Numbered from the stretch's first letter, positions 41,317 through 51,062 are shown. The stretch is DNA of 64,000 nt from Arthrobacter sp. V1I7 (GCF_030817015.1 NZ_JAUSYS010000001.1:4774001-4838000), one strand, 5' to 3'. Notes: generated from the sequence alone by a model not told the origin. Numbers and translations are program-made.

Positions 41317-41985
41317 GTCCGGGAGGTCCGCCAGCTGGGGTGTCTGGTCCACGATGTATCCGGTAGCTGCGAGGGAGCCCTGATGCATGAATGCGGCTAC
41401 TTTGAAGAATTTCAGCGGAATCTGCACGTCCCTGTAGATGGGGTCGGTGTCACTGAAGATCGGACCCGTGAAAACGACGAGCCGCCGGCCGTTGTCGGCG
41501 GCGTTGTCCTGCAGGTAGGACTCCAGACCGAGCCAGAGGGCCAGGCCCTGATTAAACTTCGCCGCCTGCGGGGCCGCGTTCGTGTAGTGGAAAGTGTCCA
41601 CGTTGGCCCGGGCAGCTTCCGCCCGTGTCCCGCCCCATACTGCTGATGCCCTGCGGGCGAGGTGGCCGCGGTCGATGTCGTTGCCGGCGTAGACCATCCC
41701 GCCCGTCTGCTGGTCCGCGCGCAGCCGCGGATCCAATCTCCACTGGATCCCTGACCGGTCCAGATCCATCAGCTTGGTGCCGTCAATTCCGAGGGCAGTG
41801 ACAGCAGCCAGCCGCTTGTCCAGCCGCATGAGGACGGAAAAGTGGGTGTAGGGAAGCAGGGTCGACTCGACGCCGTCCAGGGCCGGAATGCCAACCCGGA
41901 CACCCAAAAACGCTTCATCGAACCCGGGACGCTCGGAAAGATCCTCCGCAGTCAATGCGTGCTGGCTTTGCACTAATTCATCCAT
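41245..41985 (-). CDS. DNA/RNA non-specific endonuclease, 3' end replaced by IS sequence
   Basis: The 246-residue frame has the NUC1 (Endonuclease_NS) motif DRGH in NDIDRGHLARRASAVWG; the DRGH His is the catalytic base. Downstream LESYLQDNAADNGRRLVVFTGPIFS and VAAFMHQGSLAATGYIVDQTPQ fit the family core, which uses Mg2+ to cut DNA and RNA. After LADLPDV the protein continues RSSHITNHISHGN, which is the antisense of an IS256-like transposase start (41219-41316), so the true C-terminus is lost. The likely catalytic core is retained, but activity is uncertain. No signal peptide is visible, and no immunity gene is recognised beside it. Confidence 0.75.
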   Translation of the reverse strand: MDELVQSQHALTAEDLSERPGFDEAFLGVRVGIPALDGVESTLLPYTHFSVLMRLDKRLAAVTALGIDGTKLMDLDRSGIQWRLDPRLRADQQTGGMVYAGNDIDRGHLARRASAVWGGTRAEAARANVDTFHYTNAAPQAAKFNQGLALWLGLESYLQDNAADNGRRLVVFTGPIFSDTDPIYRDVQIPLKFFKVAAFMHQGSLAATGYIVDQTPQLADLPDVRSSHITNHISHGNLLILRSYTV

Positions 41986-42095
41986 CGGCAGACCGTATCA
42001 GTGCCCGGCGACAGAAGCACGGATGCATCTAGTGCCCTCAGGCGAAGCGAAATCTCCTGGAGGATCTTCACGCGCGGTGCTCCTTGTCTTGCAGC

Positions 42096-43837
42096 TAGCC
42101 CGGATTTTGCATCGGTCGTCGGTCGGGGTGTTGATGGCGGCTGAGCGGCTGGCGTGTTGTCTGGGCGGATTCCGGGCACCCTCGACCGTCCCATGCGCCG
42201 GGGTTGGCGCGGGTTTCCACGTACCCGTGATGGCTGTCTGTCTGCTCGCAGTGATGGGGCTGGTTCCGGGCGTCAGGTCTGCATGATGGCGGTGGGGTTC
42301 TTGAGGCTCGCCGCGATGCTTGCGGTGGCTTCGAGTAATCTGTGGATCAGTTGGTGTTCGGGTGCCGTTCCGGGCAGGAGGAGATAGCTCTTTCTGGCGC
42401 GGGTGATGATCTTGCCTGCAGTGGCGAAGAGCCGGTAGCGCCAGCGTTTGATGTCCCATCCCTTGGCGTGGTCGCCGGCGGGGAGCGCGGTGAGCTGGAG
42501 CCAGGAGACGAGGTTGGAGGCCAGGGCTGCGATCCACGCCCAGGCCTGGTTCGCGGCGAAGTCGAAGAACGGCAGCTTGCCCAGACCGGTGTTTTTCAGG
42601 GTCTTGATCCGGTTTTCGCACCGGGCCCGGGCGCGGTGTCTGGCGTCAAGGAACGGGCCGTGCCAGCGCGGTGAGTTGGTCAGGAACGCGGTGATCCGGT
42701 GCCCGTCGATGTCCAGCAGCGTCGGTTGCGCGCCGGGGTGCAGGGGCTCGGCGCGCAGGAACAGGTTCGTTCCCGGCGGGTAGTCGGTGAGCGGGATGAT
42801 GTCGGTGGCGTTGATGACCCAGGCATCGGTCCGGTCGTTGCCGGCCTGGTCCAGGGCCGGCTGCCAGTTCTTCTTGTCGTTGATCCAATCGACCATGTGG
42901 GCTTTGGCCGCGGGGACGGGGTAGGAGACGGAGAACTGGGCGTTCCGGCTGTGCAGGTACCAGAGGAACTTCCTTGAGGCTCCGGCGCTGTCGGTGCGGA
43001 CCAGGACGTTCTCTCCGGCCAGCGCCCCGGTCTCGTCGAAGAATCCTTCGGGCAGGCCGGACACGGCGGTCTCGAAGACGCGGATGTGGTCATCGGCGCT
43101 GTTCGCGCCGGCGTTGCCGGTCCGCAGCAGGCAGGCGAGGATTTCCCCGGTGCCGTTACCGGCACCGTAGTCACAGGACGCGATGAAGGGGGCGAAGCCG
43201 TAGCCGCCCTTGTAGGTGCCGGCGACGTTTTCCTTCTCCGAGTGTGAGGCCACGAGGGTGGCGTCCAGGTCCAGGATGAGCGGATCCGCCGCTGTCGCCG
43301 ACAACGCCGGGTTCCGGTTCCCGGCCGCTTCCCAGGCCGTGGAGCGCAGTTGCCGGGTGAGGGTTTCGATGCCATAGCCGAACAGCTCGGGGTTCGTCAC
43401 GGTCCGTTCGAAAAACCGGGACACCGTCGCGTTCGAGGGCAGCTGGCCGAAGACCCCCGGTGAGACCCGCAGGATGTCCAGATCGGACACGTGTTCACCT
43501 CCGGCGGCCAGCATCGCCGCCAGAGAACCGACCAGCCGGCCGGGCCGGTGCGTCGCGCCTGCGGGAACGAACTGGCCCAACCGGTCCTCGCACAGTGCCC
43601 CGAAACCCAGGGCATCCATGAAACCGGTCAGGACCTTCACCCCGGCGTGGGAGACCAGCGACTGGCCGGTGAAAGTGACCGGAACCGACGGAAAAACACA
43701 GGTAGACTTTTGCATCGAAAGGGTGCTCCTTCACTCGGCAAATAACGGTCTCGACAACCACTATTTTCCCAGCTCAGAGCACCCTTTCCCTGCTTAAACA
43801 CACACCCTCAGCCACCCGCCATGAAATCCCCGGGCTA
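42096..43837 (-). mobile_element. IS1380-family insertion sequence
   Basis: The transposase gene is bounded by imperfect inverted repeats: TAGCCCGGATTTTGCAT at 42096 and, inverted, TAGCCCGGGGATTTCAT ending at 43837. The element is about 1.74 kb, which fits IS1380. No clear target duplication was found beside the ends, so boundaries are estimates. Confidence 0.7.
42273..43715 (-). CDS. IS1380-family transposase
   Basis: The 480-residue protein is full length and has the IS1380 DDE domain pattern: DLDATLVASHSEKENVAGTYKGGYGFAPF, SDSADDHIRVFETAVSGLP, VLVRTDSAGASRKFLWYL and RARARCENRIKTLKNTGLGKLPF. No frameshift is seen, so it may be active. It starts at ATG 43715 after GGAG. A GGGTGCTC/GAGCACCC inverted repeat lies upstream of the start. 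Confidence 0.93.
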   Translation of the reverse strand: MQKSTCVFPSVPVTFTGQSLVSHAGVKVLTGFMDALGFGALCEDRLGQFVPAGATHRPGRLVGSLAAMLAAGGEHVSDLDILRVSPGVFGQLPSNATVSRFFERTVTNPELFGYGIETLTRQLRSTAWEAAGNRNPALSATAADPLILDLDATLVASHSEKENVAGTYKGGYGFAPFIASCDYGAGNGTGEILACLLRTGNAGANSADDHIRVFETAVSGLPEGFFDETGALAGENVLVRTDSAGASRKFLWYLHSRNAQFSVSYPVPAAKAHMVDWINDKKNWQPALDQAGNDRTDAWVINATDIIPLTDYPPGTNLFLRAEPLHPGAQPTLLDIDGHRITAFLTNSPRWHGPFLDARHRARARCENRIKTLKNTGLGKLPFFDFAANQAWAWIAALASNLVSWLQLTALPAGDHAKGWDIKRWRYRLFATAGKIITRARKSYLLLPGTAPEHQLIHRLLEATASIAASLKNPTAIMQT

Positions 43838-44183
43838 ATGACGACTATCGACGGTGCAGCAGTAGTTGCGATACATGGTTGTAAGAATGACTGGCTCCCG
43901 GAAATCCGACTTCGGCCTTGCTAGTCACCCCTGCTTGGTGAGACGCCTCGGGTTGAGAGGCAGGGGGCCTGCGCGAAGATCGACCGGCTTACGGGCGTGC
44001 GACCGATCAAAAAGCATCGCCCACTTCAATCCGACGAAGAGGAACAGCAACTGCCTTGATCACCACGACCGCCAATAGCGGTTCTGCCTAAAAGGTTAAG
44101 CAACCGTGACCTTCGGGTCATTCATTCGTGGTGCAACACCCATTACTGTCAACAGCACCATCGGGGACGACGGAAGAGGCACG
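43838..44183. other. Intergenic stretch, no gene
   Basis: About 345 bases between the IS1380 element and a small hypothetical gene. No coding frame or tRNA is supported. Confidence 0.5.
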
Positions 44184-44471
44184 ATGAGCATCGACATCGA
44201 GATTGGTACAAGCCTCAGCAACGAGGACGCAGCGCACTTCGCGGCCAAGACTGAAGCAATCATCGCGGCGATGCAACGGGTACGGGAACAGCACGCGGCA
44301 TATAGCTGGGTGTGGACGGACGAGATCCGCTGTCGAGGATGCAGCGCCAGCCTCGACATACCGCTGCTTGCCAGTACGAACGCAAATGCCGACAAAGCTT
44401 TTCAGGCACATCAATTCGCCCAGCTTGATGCCGTATTGGCTGCTGACAGACATCAGCACGGCGAATCATGA
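44184..44471 (+). CDS. Hypothetical small protein with a C-x-x-C pair
   Basis: The 95-residue product starts at ATG 44184 with GGAAGAGG six bases before. It reads MSIDIEIGTSLSNEDAAHFA, followed by a long helix, VWTDEIRCRGCSASLDIP (one CxxC pair, possibly metal binding) and a C-terminal AFQAHQFAQLDAVLAADRHQH helix. The arrangement resembles small phage- or plasmid-associated proteins with a zinc-ribbon half and a terminal AxHQxxQLxA helix. The family cannot be named. An in-frame upstream start (44106) is less supported. Confidence 0.5.
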   Translation: MSIDIEIGTSLSNEDAAHFAAKTEAIIAAMQRVREQHAAYSWVWTDEIRCRGCSASLDIPLLASTNANADKAFQAHQFAQLDAVLAADRHQHGES

Positions 44472-44589
44472 AGGCTTCTTGAAATAGATGTAGTCGCAGC
44501 ATCAACGCTCAGAGCCGGCACCGCAAGGCAAGGGCCGTCAGCACCGACCCTATAATCATGCTTGGTATATACCCCCGACGTCGCGCAGG

Positions 44590-45516
44590 TCAGGGAAAGG
44601 CGGCGCCGAGGGGGGTGAAGGCATAGCCCTTGTCCAGCAGGGCCGGGATCGCTGCCGCGAGTCCGGCCGCCGTGCCGGACCCGGGATGGTTTCCGTGGGA
44701 GATGATGATGTCACCAGGCCGGGCTTTGGCCGTTTCGGCGGCGACCTTTGGTGCCGGGTAGGTTGCCCCGGCGTCGGCGTTGATGCTGAAGCCGGTGGGG
44801 ATCACGCCGAGGGCGAGAGTGATCTCGGCCGCGACGTCGTCCAGGTAAGCAGTGCCGGGACGGAAAAAGCCCGGGCGCTTACCGGTGATTTCTGTCAGGA
44901 GGCTGTCGTTGGACATGATCTCGTCATAGACCTGTCCACTGCTTCTCGTTCCGGGGATCCCGTAGGCGGAGTTACCTGTCACGCTCAGCGGCGCGTGGCG
45001 GGTTCCGTGGTTGGCCAGTTCAAAGAGCGGCTCAACCGCGAGTTCCCGTGTCAGCGTTTGGTTGGCGTGGATCCAACGCGCGTTCAGGAACAGCGTTGCC
45101 GGCACACCGAGGCGTTTCAGCATATCCAGGGCGGCGTGATCCGTTCCGGAGCCTCCGGGACCGCCGCAAAAGTCCAGCGTCAACGCGATCCCTGCCGCGG
45201 GCTCTGGCAGGACCTGGAGGACGTTCGGCGCCTGCAGACCCCAATAGGAAGGACGACGCCGAGAAAACTCGGCGATAATCTGCTCCTGCGACCGGCGCGT
45301 CGGCTCCGGCGCGGGAGGCAGCACAGGAGGTCCTGGCTCCGGAGAAACGTCAGGAACCGGCACAGCGGCTGACGATTCAGGCATCGGAAGAACTGTCGGC
45401 TCCGGTGCCGAAGGTAACGCGACGCTAGCCCCGCCGGGTTTGCATCCGGCGAGCAGCAAAGCCGTCGCTGACAGGAGGAACACCCGGCGCTGCGGATTAT
45501 TGATCAATTGATGCAT
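44590..45516 (-). CDS. Lipoprotein polysaccharide deacetylase (NodB-like)
   Basis: The 308-residue product begins MHQLINNPQRRVFLLSATALL and has a lipobox LLLAGC, so it is probably secreted and lipidated. After a Pro-rich linker, the NodB domain appears: IALTLDFCGGPGG (motif 1, TLDF in place of TFDD), ELANHGTRHAPL (H-x3-H metal pair) and GFFRPGTAYLDD (motif 3). Such enzymes remove acetyl or aryl groups from peptidoglycan or polysaccharide. A longer frame gives 15 extra residues but has no better start. Motif 1 is divergent. Confidence 0.82.
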   Translation of the reverse strand: MHQLINNPQRRVFLLSATALLLAGCKPGGASVALPSAPEPTVLPMPESSAAVPVPDVSPEPGPPVLPPAPEPTRRSQEQIIAEFSRRRPSYWGLQAPNVLQVLPEPAAGIALTLDFCGGPGGSGTDHAALDMLKRLGVPATLFLNARWIHANQTLTRELAVEPLFELANHGTRHAPLSVTGNSAYGIPGTRSSGQVYDEIMSNDSLLTEITGKRPGFFRPGTAYLDDVAAEITLALGVIPTGFSINADAGATYPAPKVAAETAKARPGDIIISHGNHPGSGTAAGLAAAIPALLDKGYAFTPLGAAFP

Positions 45517-45876
45517 GGCGAAATTTTCCCACACCGATTTCCCCTGCCCGTTAGACAGCAAAGCGGCCTCGTCGGCACTGCCACTGGCAACCGTACATTT
45601 CGCACCGAAAGTTTGGCTGTGACGGCTGATTATGGCGGCAGTTTTGGAACAACTTAAGGGACAGCGGGATTACGCAGCTGTGACTTTTCGTTCTGCCGGT
45701 TGTCGCGTGATCTCCGTAGTCCTTGTGGCACGGGACTGTAGATCTCGGGGTCAGCGGTCGGGGTGTGGCAACAGCCGGGGATTGAACGCGGAGGAAGGAA
45801 CGCCGGCACCCGTTATGCGCGGAGTCGGACGGTTCGTTCCGCGCTGGTTCTTTTCAAGAGGCCCGGGTCCGGCCGG
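45517..45876. other. Intergenic stretch, no gene recognised
   Basis: About 360 bases between the deacetylase and the broken TPR gene. No supported gene, terminator or repeat. Confidence 0.4.
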
Positions 45877-46355
45877 TTAGGGCGTGCTGGTCAGTTGCCG
45901 GGCTCTGTTGAGGGCCTGCTGGCATGCCTGTGCGAGATGCTCGCGTTGGCCGGTGCTGCGATAGAGGTCCCGGGCCCATTCAAACTCCGCGGCAGCTTCC
46001 CTGTACCGGGCTTCATCGAAGAGCCGCCTGCCGATCTGACGGCGGACCAGAGCTTCCCTGCCGGCGTGCGGGCCAGGCGCAGGGCCTCTTCGTGCAGCCG
46101 GGTGGCCTCGTGCCAGGAGTACTGCCGCTGGTAGGCCTGGGCAAGCACGAGCAGTGGCCGGAACCGGTCCGCGGCTCCTGCCAGCAGATCCTGCCCCTCC
46201 GTAATCGCTTCCTGGGGCCGGTCCAACAGGCACAGAATCCAGACCCGTTCCAGCGCAGGGCACTGTGTCAGGCGGTCCTCCATGACGGCGCGGTCCAGGA
46301 CGACGTCCCGCAGCGTAGCAGGGTCCGTCCGCCAGATGTCCCCTGGTGGCTTCAC
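45877..46355 (-). pseudogene. TPR/BTAD-like regulator fragment with a frameshift
   Basis: Two overlapping frames on the minus strand make one helical protein. The first, from GTG 46355, reads GDIWRTDPATLRDVVL and ALRLARTP; after a shift at about 46062 the other frame gives REALVRRQIGRRLFDEARYR and EFEWARDLYRSTGQREHLAQ. The helix pairs are TPR-like, as in bacterial transcriptional activator domains. One base deleted near ACGCC(N)GGC would explain the shift. The gene has no DNA-binding domain in this part, so it is probably a remnant. Confidence 0.55.
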
Positions 46356-46533
46356 TTGTCACAGGCCTTCCCCTTTCCCCGGGCTGACGGAATTGCCGGG
46401 ACCAGCGATGCCAACGGTCCCTTTCCAGTATTGTGCCGTAAACCATTCCGGCCCGCAGATATAGGTCTGCAGCGGAGCCGGCGTCTTTGGTACCCGGGGC
46501 AGAGCGCGACTGCGTGTTCAGGGTCCGCGAACC

Positions 46534-47108
46534 TCAGGGCTGATCTCCGTCGTCACCCCAATGCGGACCAGGAACGATGCGGGGCGGAGAAGGAGCCGGG
46601 GGCCAGGCCGGGGTGTCGGGGGCGGGCCGGGTGCGCCGGCTCCGGCGCATCAGAACCCAGGCCAGCGCAGCGGCAAGCAAGACCAGGGCGGCGAGGATTT
46701 GCCACCACGGGGCTGCCGGTTCCTGCGCCGGTTTCGCCACCGGCTCGGTGGGGGGCCCGTCGTCCGGGAAAGTGATTCGGGTCTGGGCTTGTCGTTCCAG
46801 GAGTCCGCTCTTCAGGGTGACCCGGGCGTTCCACGGGCCGTTCGGTATTTCGCGGGGCACCGAAAAGTCCGCGGTGCGGACCTCGCCGGGGGCAAGTGTC
46901 GTTTGCTGTTGCAGACCGAACGGACCGGCGGAAAGTCCGCCCGGGCCTGCTGTCAGGCTGAGTTCGCCGGTGAGGTCAAGAGCTCGTCCCCCTGAGTTGG
47001 TGACCACGGCACTGAGTTGGGGATTGCCCTCAGCATCCCGGGCAGCGGTGACTGACGTGATGGTGAAATCGGCGGCTTTGCCGCCGCCGGGACCCACAGC
47101 AGGGAACC
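46534..47108 (-). pseudogene. C-terminal fragment of a DUF916-like (WxL-interacting) surface protein
   Basis: The minus-strand frame retains a C-terminal Ig-like domain (FTITSVTAARDAEGNPQLSA, NSGGRALDLTGELSLT, EIPNGPWNARVTLKSGLLE) and a membrane helix WWQILAALVLLAAALAWVL with an Arg/Lys tail. These are features of DUF916/DUF3324-type proteins that accompany WxL proteins at the cell wall. N-terminal to FPAVGPGGG, at about 47108, the homology ends and the plus-strand WxL fragment begins. No start codon or signal peptide exists, so the 5' half has been lost. Confidence 0.6.
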
Positions 47109-47353
47109 TGGCCATCGTTTCCGTTGAAGCGCCCGTCGCGTCCTCCGGGCAGCCGGTTGATCCGGTGAACGGCCCCAAAGTGCCGCCGGCCTCCCCGGCC
47201 GGGCCGCTGGACAGCGCGAGGACGGTCCTGCACGCCAACGCCCCCTACGGCGCCGGTACCTACACCCAGGGCATCAACCTGTCCCTGGCGATCCCTGCCA
47301 ATACCCGGGCAGGGACCTACACCTCCACCATCACCATCGCTTCCGGACCCTGA
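47109..47353 (+). pseudogene. C-terminal fragment of a WxL-like surface protein
   Basis: The plus-strand frame reads LAIVSVEAPVASSGQP and, at the end, YGAGTYTQGINLSLAIPANT and TYTSTITIASGP, like the C-terminal repeat of WxL-type surface proteins. It has no N-terminus and abuts the minus-strand DUF916-like fragment head-to-head at about 47108. It precedes the DUF916-like gene at 47412 by 58 bases, as in normal WxL operons. Confidence 0.55.
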
Positions 47354-47411
47354 CCGCCTTCGAGACCACCGCCTAACACTGCCACTTCAACGTTTAAAGA
47401 GGTCCCGTCAC

Positions 47412-48523
47412 ATGCCCCAACCATCCCCCGGCCGGCTGAGAGGGATCCGCCGCGCCCGCTTCCTGCCGGCGCGGGTCCTTCTGGTTCTGGTGTGCGCCGT
47501 AGCAGCCTTGACAGGACCCATCGGCGGGGCGACCGGCGATGACGGGAAGCAGCAGGTCAATCTCAGTCTCAAGCCGGTCGGCCAGCCGGGTTCCTATTTC
47601 AGCCTGAGCATGGCACCGGGCCAGAGCCGGCAGTTGAAGGCGGAACTGGGCAACCACGGCGCAGCAGCGATCGCGGCACGCACCTACGCAGCGGACGCCT
47701 ACACCCTGATCAACGGAGGGGTCGGGGCGAAAGACCGCGACAGCACCCCAACCGGCGCCACCGCCTGGCTGTCATATCCGACCGAGGTCCTGCAGTTGCC
47801 CGCCGGGCAGGCAAGCGTCCGCACGTTCACGCTCACGGTGCCGGCCGGAGCGGCGCCCGGGGACTACGTCAGCGGCCTTGTTCTGGAAAACGATGTGCCC
47901 ATCCAGGGCTCGGGGTCCGTCGCGTTGAATCAGATCGTCCGCCAGGTGATCGCCGTGGCCATCCATGTTTCCGGGCCGCTCCAACCGGCCCTCGACCTTG
48001 GGGCCGCGAGCCACATGATCAGCGCGACAGGTCCGTCGTATCCGTCCAGATCAAAAACACCGGCACCACGAACCTCAAACCCGCCGGCACTCTGCTTATT
48101 CACGACCGCGACGGGAAAACCGTCAGCCAGGCCCCTGTGGCCCTCGGCTCGGTCTATGCGCGCACCGACACGCAGATCGAGACCACCTTGGACGGCAAGC
48201 TCCAAACCGGGGACTACACCGTGACCGTGACCCTGACCGACGCGCCTACAAAGGCCAGCGCGACCGGCACCATCCCTTTCACGGTTGCTGATCAGGCCCT
48301 GGCGAAGTCCGGGAGCGCCGGCCCGGTACCACTGCCGCAGATCATCCAAGACGCCGGAACCGGGCCGTGGCCCTGGCTCGCCGCACTATTGGTTCTTGCC
48401 GTCCTCGCCGTAATTCTCTTGCTCCGCCGCAGCAAGCGGAATACGACAGAACAGACGGCCAAGGCCATCGCGCCGGGCGCCGCAGGAAACACCGCCGGCA
48501 GGGGCGATCACCGGATCAACTGA
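47412..48523 (+). pseudogene. DUF916-like WxL-interacting surface protein, one frameshift
   Basis: The first frame has a signal peptide (ARVLLVLVCAVAALTGPIGGATG), then a DUF916-like domain: VNLSLKPVGQPGSYFSLSMAPGQ and PGDYVSGLVLENDVP. After GAASHM, at about 48023, the frame is lost; the other frame resumes with SVVSVQIKNTGTTNLKPAGTL and ends with a membrane helix WLAALLVLAVLAVILLLRRSK. The bases AGCGCGACAGG would be in frame with one added G. The protein should link WxL proteins to peptidoglycan. Whether the shift is real is unknown. Confidence 0.65.
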
Positions 48524-49106
48524 AACCGTGGACGCGCCCCGTCGGACCGGGAACCGGAGCCCACAGCGTGCGCCCGCCCTAGAGGAGCATGTTGAGGTGT
48601 GTCAAGGATGTGAGACAGGTGGGGCTGACCTGTACCACCAACGAATATTTTGGTTCGCCGCCGGCCAATCAGATCCTCAGGCTCCTATAATTAAGCTGGC
48701 CCCAGACCTCAATTGGGCGCGGGGCTCAGGCCGCGTGACGCGATCCATGTGGATTGGATACCAACCGGCATCTCGCGACCCTCTGAGGTGTTCGTCATGG
48801 ATGTTGTTGCTACTGGCCTCTTAGCCGCAGTCCGCTCCGACCTCGACGGTCTGCGAGTTCCAGGAATGCCGTCTAACGGCCCCCAACATGGCCAGTTCGG
48901 TTCTGACCTCTTCCATGGCTTGAACATCTGGCCATCAGCTAATCCCGCTCATGCACTCGTCGGAACGGAACCCGCAACCCTCTTGACGGGGCGGGCGTCA
49001 TCCGTGCGCCGGGGAGACTGTTTAGCCGTCGACCTCACCCAGGGCAGATTCTTTGATCTGCGCTCTTTCCCTCATGCAATAACCTGACCTATCAATGGAG
49101 GTTCCG
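48524..49106. other. Intergenic stretch, no supported gene
   Basis: About 580 bases. A possible insertion-sequence end lies near 48590 (TGTTGAGGTGTGTCAAGG), but no transposase is present. Frames here are not family-like. Confidence 0.4.
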
Positions 49107-50255
49107 ATGTCTGAGACACGAACCGCTTCGCCAACCCCACCCAGTGCTTCCAACGGCGACCTGCGGCAAGCAATCAGCCGACGCCAAACCCTTAGGGCTG
49201 GCGCCGGCTTCCTCGCCTTGGCTGCCCTGCCGGTTTTCAAGCAACACACCCCGCAGCCCTCGGCAAACGGTACGGCATCCGTGCCCTTCACGGCTCCGGT
49301 GCGGTCCGGACGTCTGGAGGCCTTCGGACGCGGCTCAGACCACGCGCTCTGGCACAACTGGCAGGTAAGCCCAAACGGGGCCTGGAGCGGCTGGGCTTCC
49401 CTCGGCGGCGGGGTCGACCAACCCACCATCGGACGCAACGGCGACGGACGCCTCGAGGCCTTCGTCGTTGGAAACGACCACGCGCTCTGGCACAACTGGC
49501 AGGTAAGCCCGAGCGGGTCATGGAGCGGCTGGGATTCCCTTGGCGGCTGGGTTAACCAACCCACCATCGGGCACAACAAGGACGGCAACCTGGAAGCCTT
49601 CGTCGTTGGCAGCGACCACGCGCTCCACCACAACGTGCAAAGCGGTCGCGTATGGAGCGGCTGGGCGTCCCTTGGCGGCTGGGTCGCAGAACCCACCATC
49701 GGGCACAACGCGGACGGGCGCCTGGAAGTCTTCGTTGTCGGCAGCGACAAAGCGCTCCACCACAACTGGCAGGTAAGTCCGGGTGGGGCATGGAGCGGCT
49801 GGGCCTCCCTTGGCGGCTCGGTTAGCCAACCCACCGTCGGGCAAAACGAGGACGGACGCCTTGAAGTCTTCGTCGTCGGCAGCGACCGCGCGCTCTGGCA
49901 CAACTGGCGGGACGGTCCCGACTGGAGCGGCTGGCATTCCTTGGGCGGCTGGGTCGACCAACCCAAAGTCCACCGCAACGCAGACGGGCGCCTTGAAGTC
50001 TTCGTTGTCGGCAGCGACAAAGCGCTCTGGCACAACTGGCAGGTAGCTCCGAGCGGGGCATGGAGCGGCTGGGCGTCCCTGGGTGGCCAGTGCGACAAAC
50101 CTGCGGTCGCCCGGAACGGGGATGGCCGACTCGAAGTCCTCGTCATCGGAAGCGACCACGCGCTCTGGCATAACTGGCAAAGCGGTGGCGTATGGAGCGG
50201 CTGGGCCTCCCTCGGCGGCTGGATCGATCAACTGGCCGTGGACGTCAACGCATAG
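49107..50255 (+). CDS. Tat-exported seven-bladed PLL-type beta-propeller lectin
   Basis: The 382-residue protein starts at ATG 49107, five bases after GGAGG. It has a twin-arginine signal (SRRQTLRAGAGFLALAAL) and then seven repeats of about 47 residues, each with the words GRLEVFVVGSDxALWHNWQ and WSGWASLGG plus xQPTIG. This is the pattern of PLL-type seven-bladed propeller lectins (fucose-binding in Photorhabdus) and of tectonin-like proteins. The repeats are regular and extend to the C-terminus, with one blade per repeat. The expected role is extracellular binding of a sugar, possibly fucose or methylated glycan. No enzymatic domain is attached and the neighbours are unrelated remnants. Confidence 0.85.
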   Translation: MSETRTASPTPPSASNGDLRQAISRRQTLRAGAGFLALAALPVFKQHTPQPSANGTASVPFTAPVRSGRLEAFGRGSDHALWHNWQVSPNGAWSGWASLGGGVDQPTIGRNGDGRLEAFVVGNDHALWHNWQVSPSGSWSGWDSLGGWVNQPTIGHNKDGNLEAFVVGSDHALHHNVQSGRVWSGWASLGGWVAEPTIGHNADGRLEVFVVGSDKALHHNWQVSPGGAWSGWASLGGSVSQPTVGQNEDGRLEVFVVGSDRALWHNWRDGPDWSGWHSLGGWVDQPKVHRNADGRLEVFVVGSDKALWHNWQVAPSGAWSGWASLGGQCDKPAVARNGDGRLEVLVIGSDHALWHNWQSGGVWSGWASLGGWIDQLAVDVNA

Positions 50256-50532
50256 CCCTGCATACCGACGGCGCATCGGCAACGCCGACGATCGCTGACG
50301 CCTTGGCATTACCCATGTCCCGCGCGATCAGCTCGGAATACGACGGCCGCTCCGCGGCCAGTTTCTCAGCGGGAGCCACACTGGCCGCCTGCCTTCCGGT
50401 CGTCCGCTGGCGCAGCGTCCGCGAGCCCTGGTGCGCATCGCTGCGAGCGGGTGCTTCCTAACGAGAAGTGCCAGCGGCGTCGACCAGCGCTTGGCGACCT
50501 CTTGCTGGTCCATGCCGAATAGACGGCCCCGC

Positions 50533-50680
50533 TTACGTGTTTCTTGCTTGTGGTTGGCTGCTGGGATGCGGGCGCGGTGGGCTGAGTGCGGCGAGCCGGT
50601 TCAGGGCCTTGATGAGCAGGTCCTTTTCGGGGGCTCTGGCAGCGAGGTGGACGGTGACCCGGCCGGGCGTGATTAAAGAT
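50533..50680 (-). pseudogene. Transposase-like C-terminal remnant
   Basis: The minus-strand frame reads RVTVHLAARAPEKDLLIKAL and NRLAALSPPRPHPS before a stop at 50533-50535. This resembles the C-terminus of IS4/IS1380-type transposases (R-x-T-x-x-L-A...LL.A..RL.AL). It has no upstream coding part. Confidence 0.35.
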
Positions 50681-50959
50681 TTTCCCGGCGATTCAAAGAT
50701 CCTGGCACGGAGTTTTTTTCGGCGCTCACCTGCGCGTTTTGGTTCCGGTGAACGAGGGTTCCCGGCACGATGCGCCGCAAGAGCGTATCGTGCGCCTCCT
50801 GCAGAGTCTCAGCACGCGCCTGCGCTTTCGGCCTCTTGTTCTACTGTCGCGCCCGCTCCAGCTGCGCCGCCGTTGCCGCAGCGAGGCTTTGAGCCCGGTG
50901 ATTCGGGGCGGTGGTTGTGACAGGTTTGGATGGCCCCGGTAGGACGGGGGTGGTTTCTA

Positions 50960-51062
50960 ACATCGTCGCAACACCTGAGCATTTCAGGAGTTGCAATGGC
51001 GCGGTCGACAGCGCCTTGAATAGCTCGGCCGTCCGGATCAGGGTCTGTTCATCAGTCATCAT
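50960..51062 (-). pseudogene. ArsR-like regulator N-terminal remnant
   Basis: The minus-strand frame from about 51062 begins MMTDEQTLIRTAELFKALST, as in ArsR/SmtB regulators, but what follows (LLKCSGVATMLETTP) does not fit the helix-turn-helix. It is divergent from the Zur-box operon. The homology ends after about 30 residues, so it is a remnant or a coincidence. Confidence 0.35.

Noticed and set aside
48590..48640. Sequence TGTTGAGGTGTGTCAAGG resembling an insertion-sequence end.
   Set aside because: No matching second end or transposase was found.
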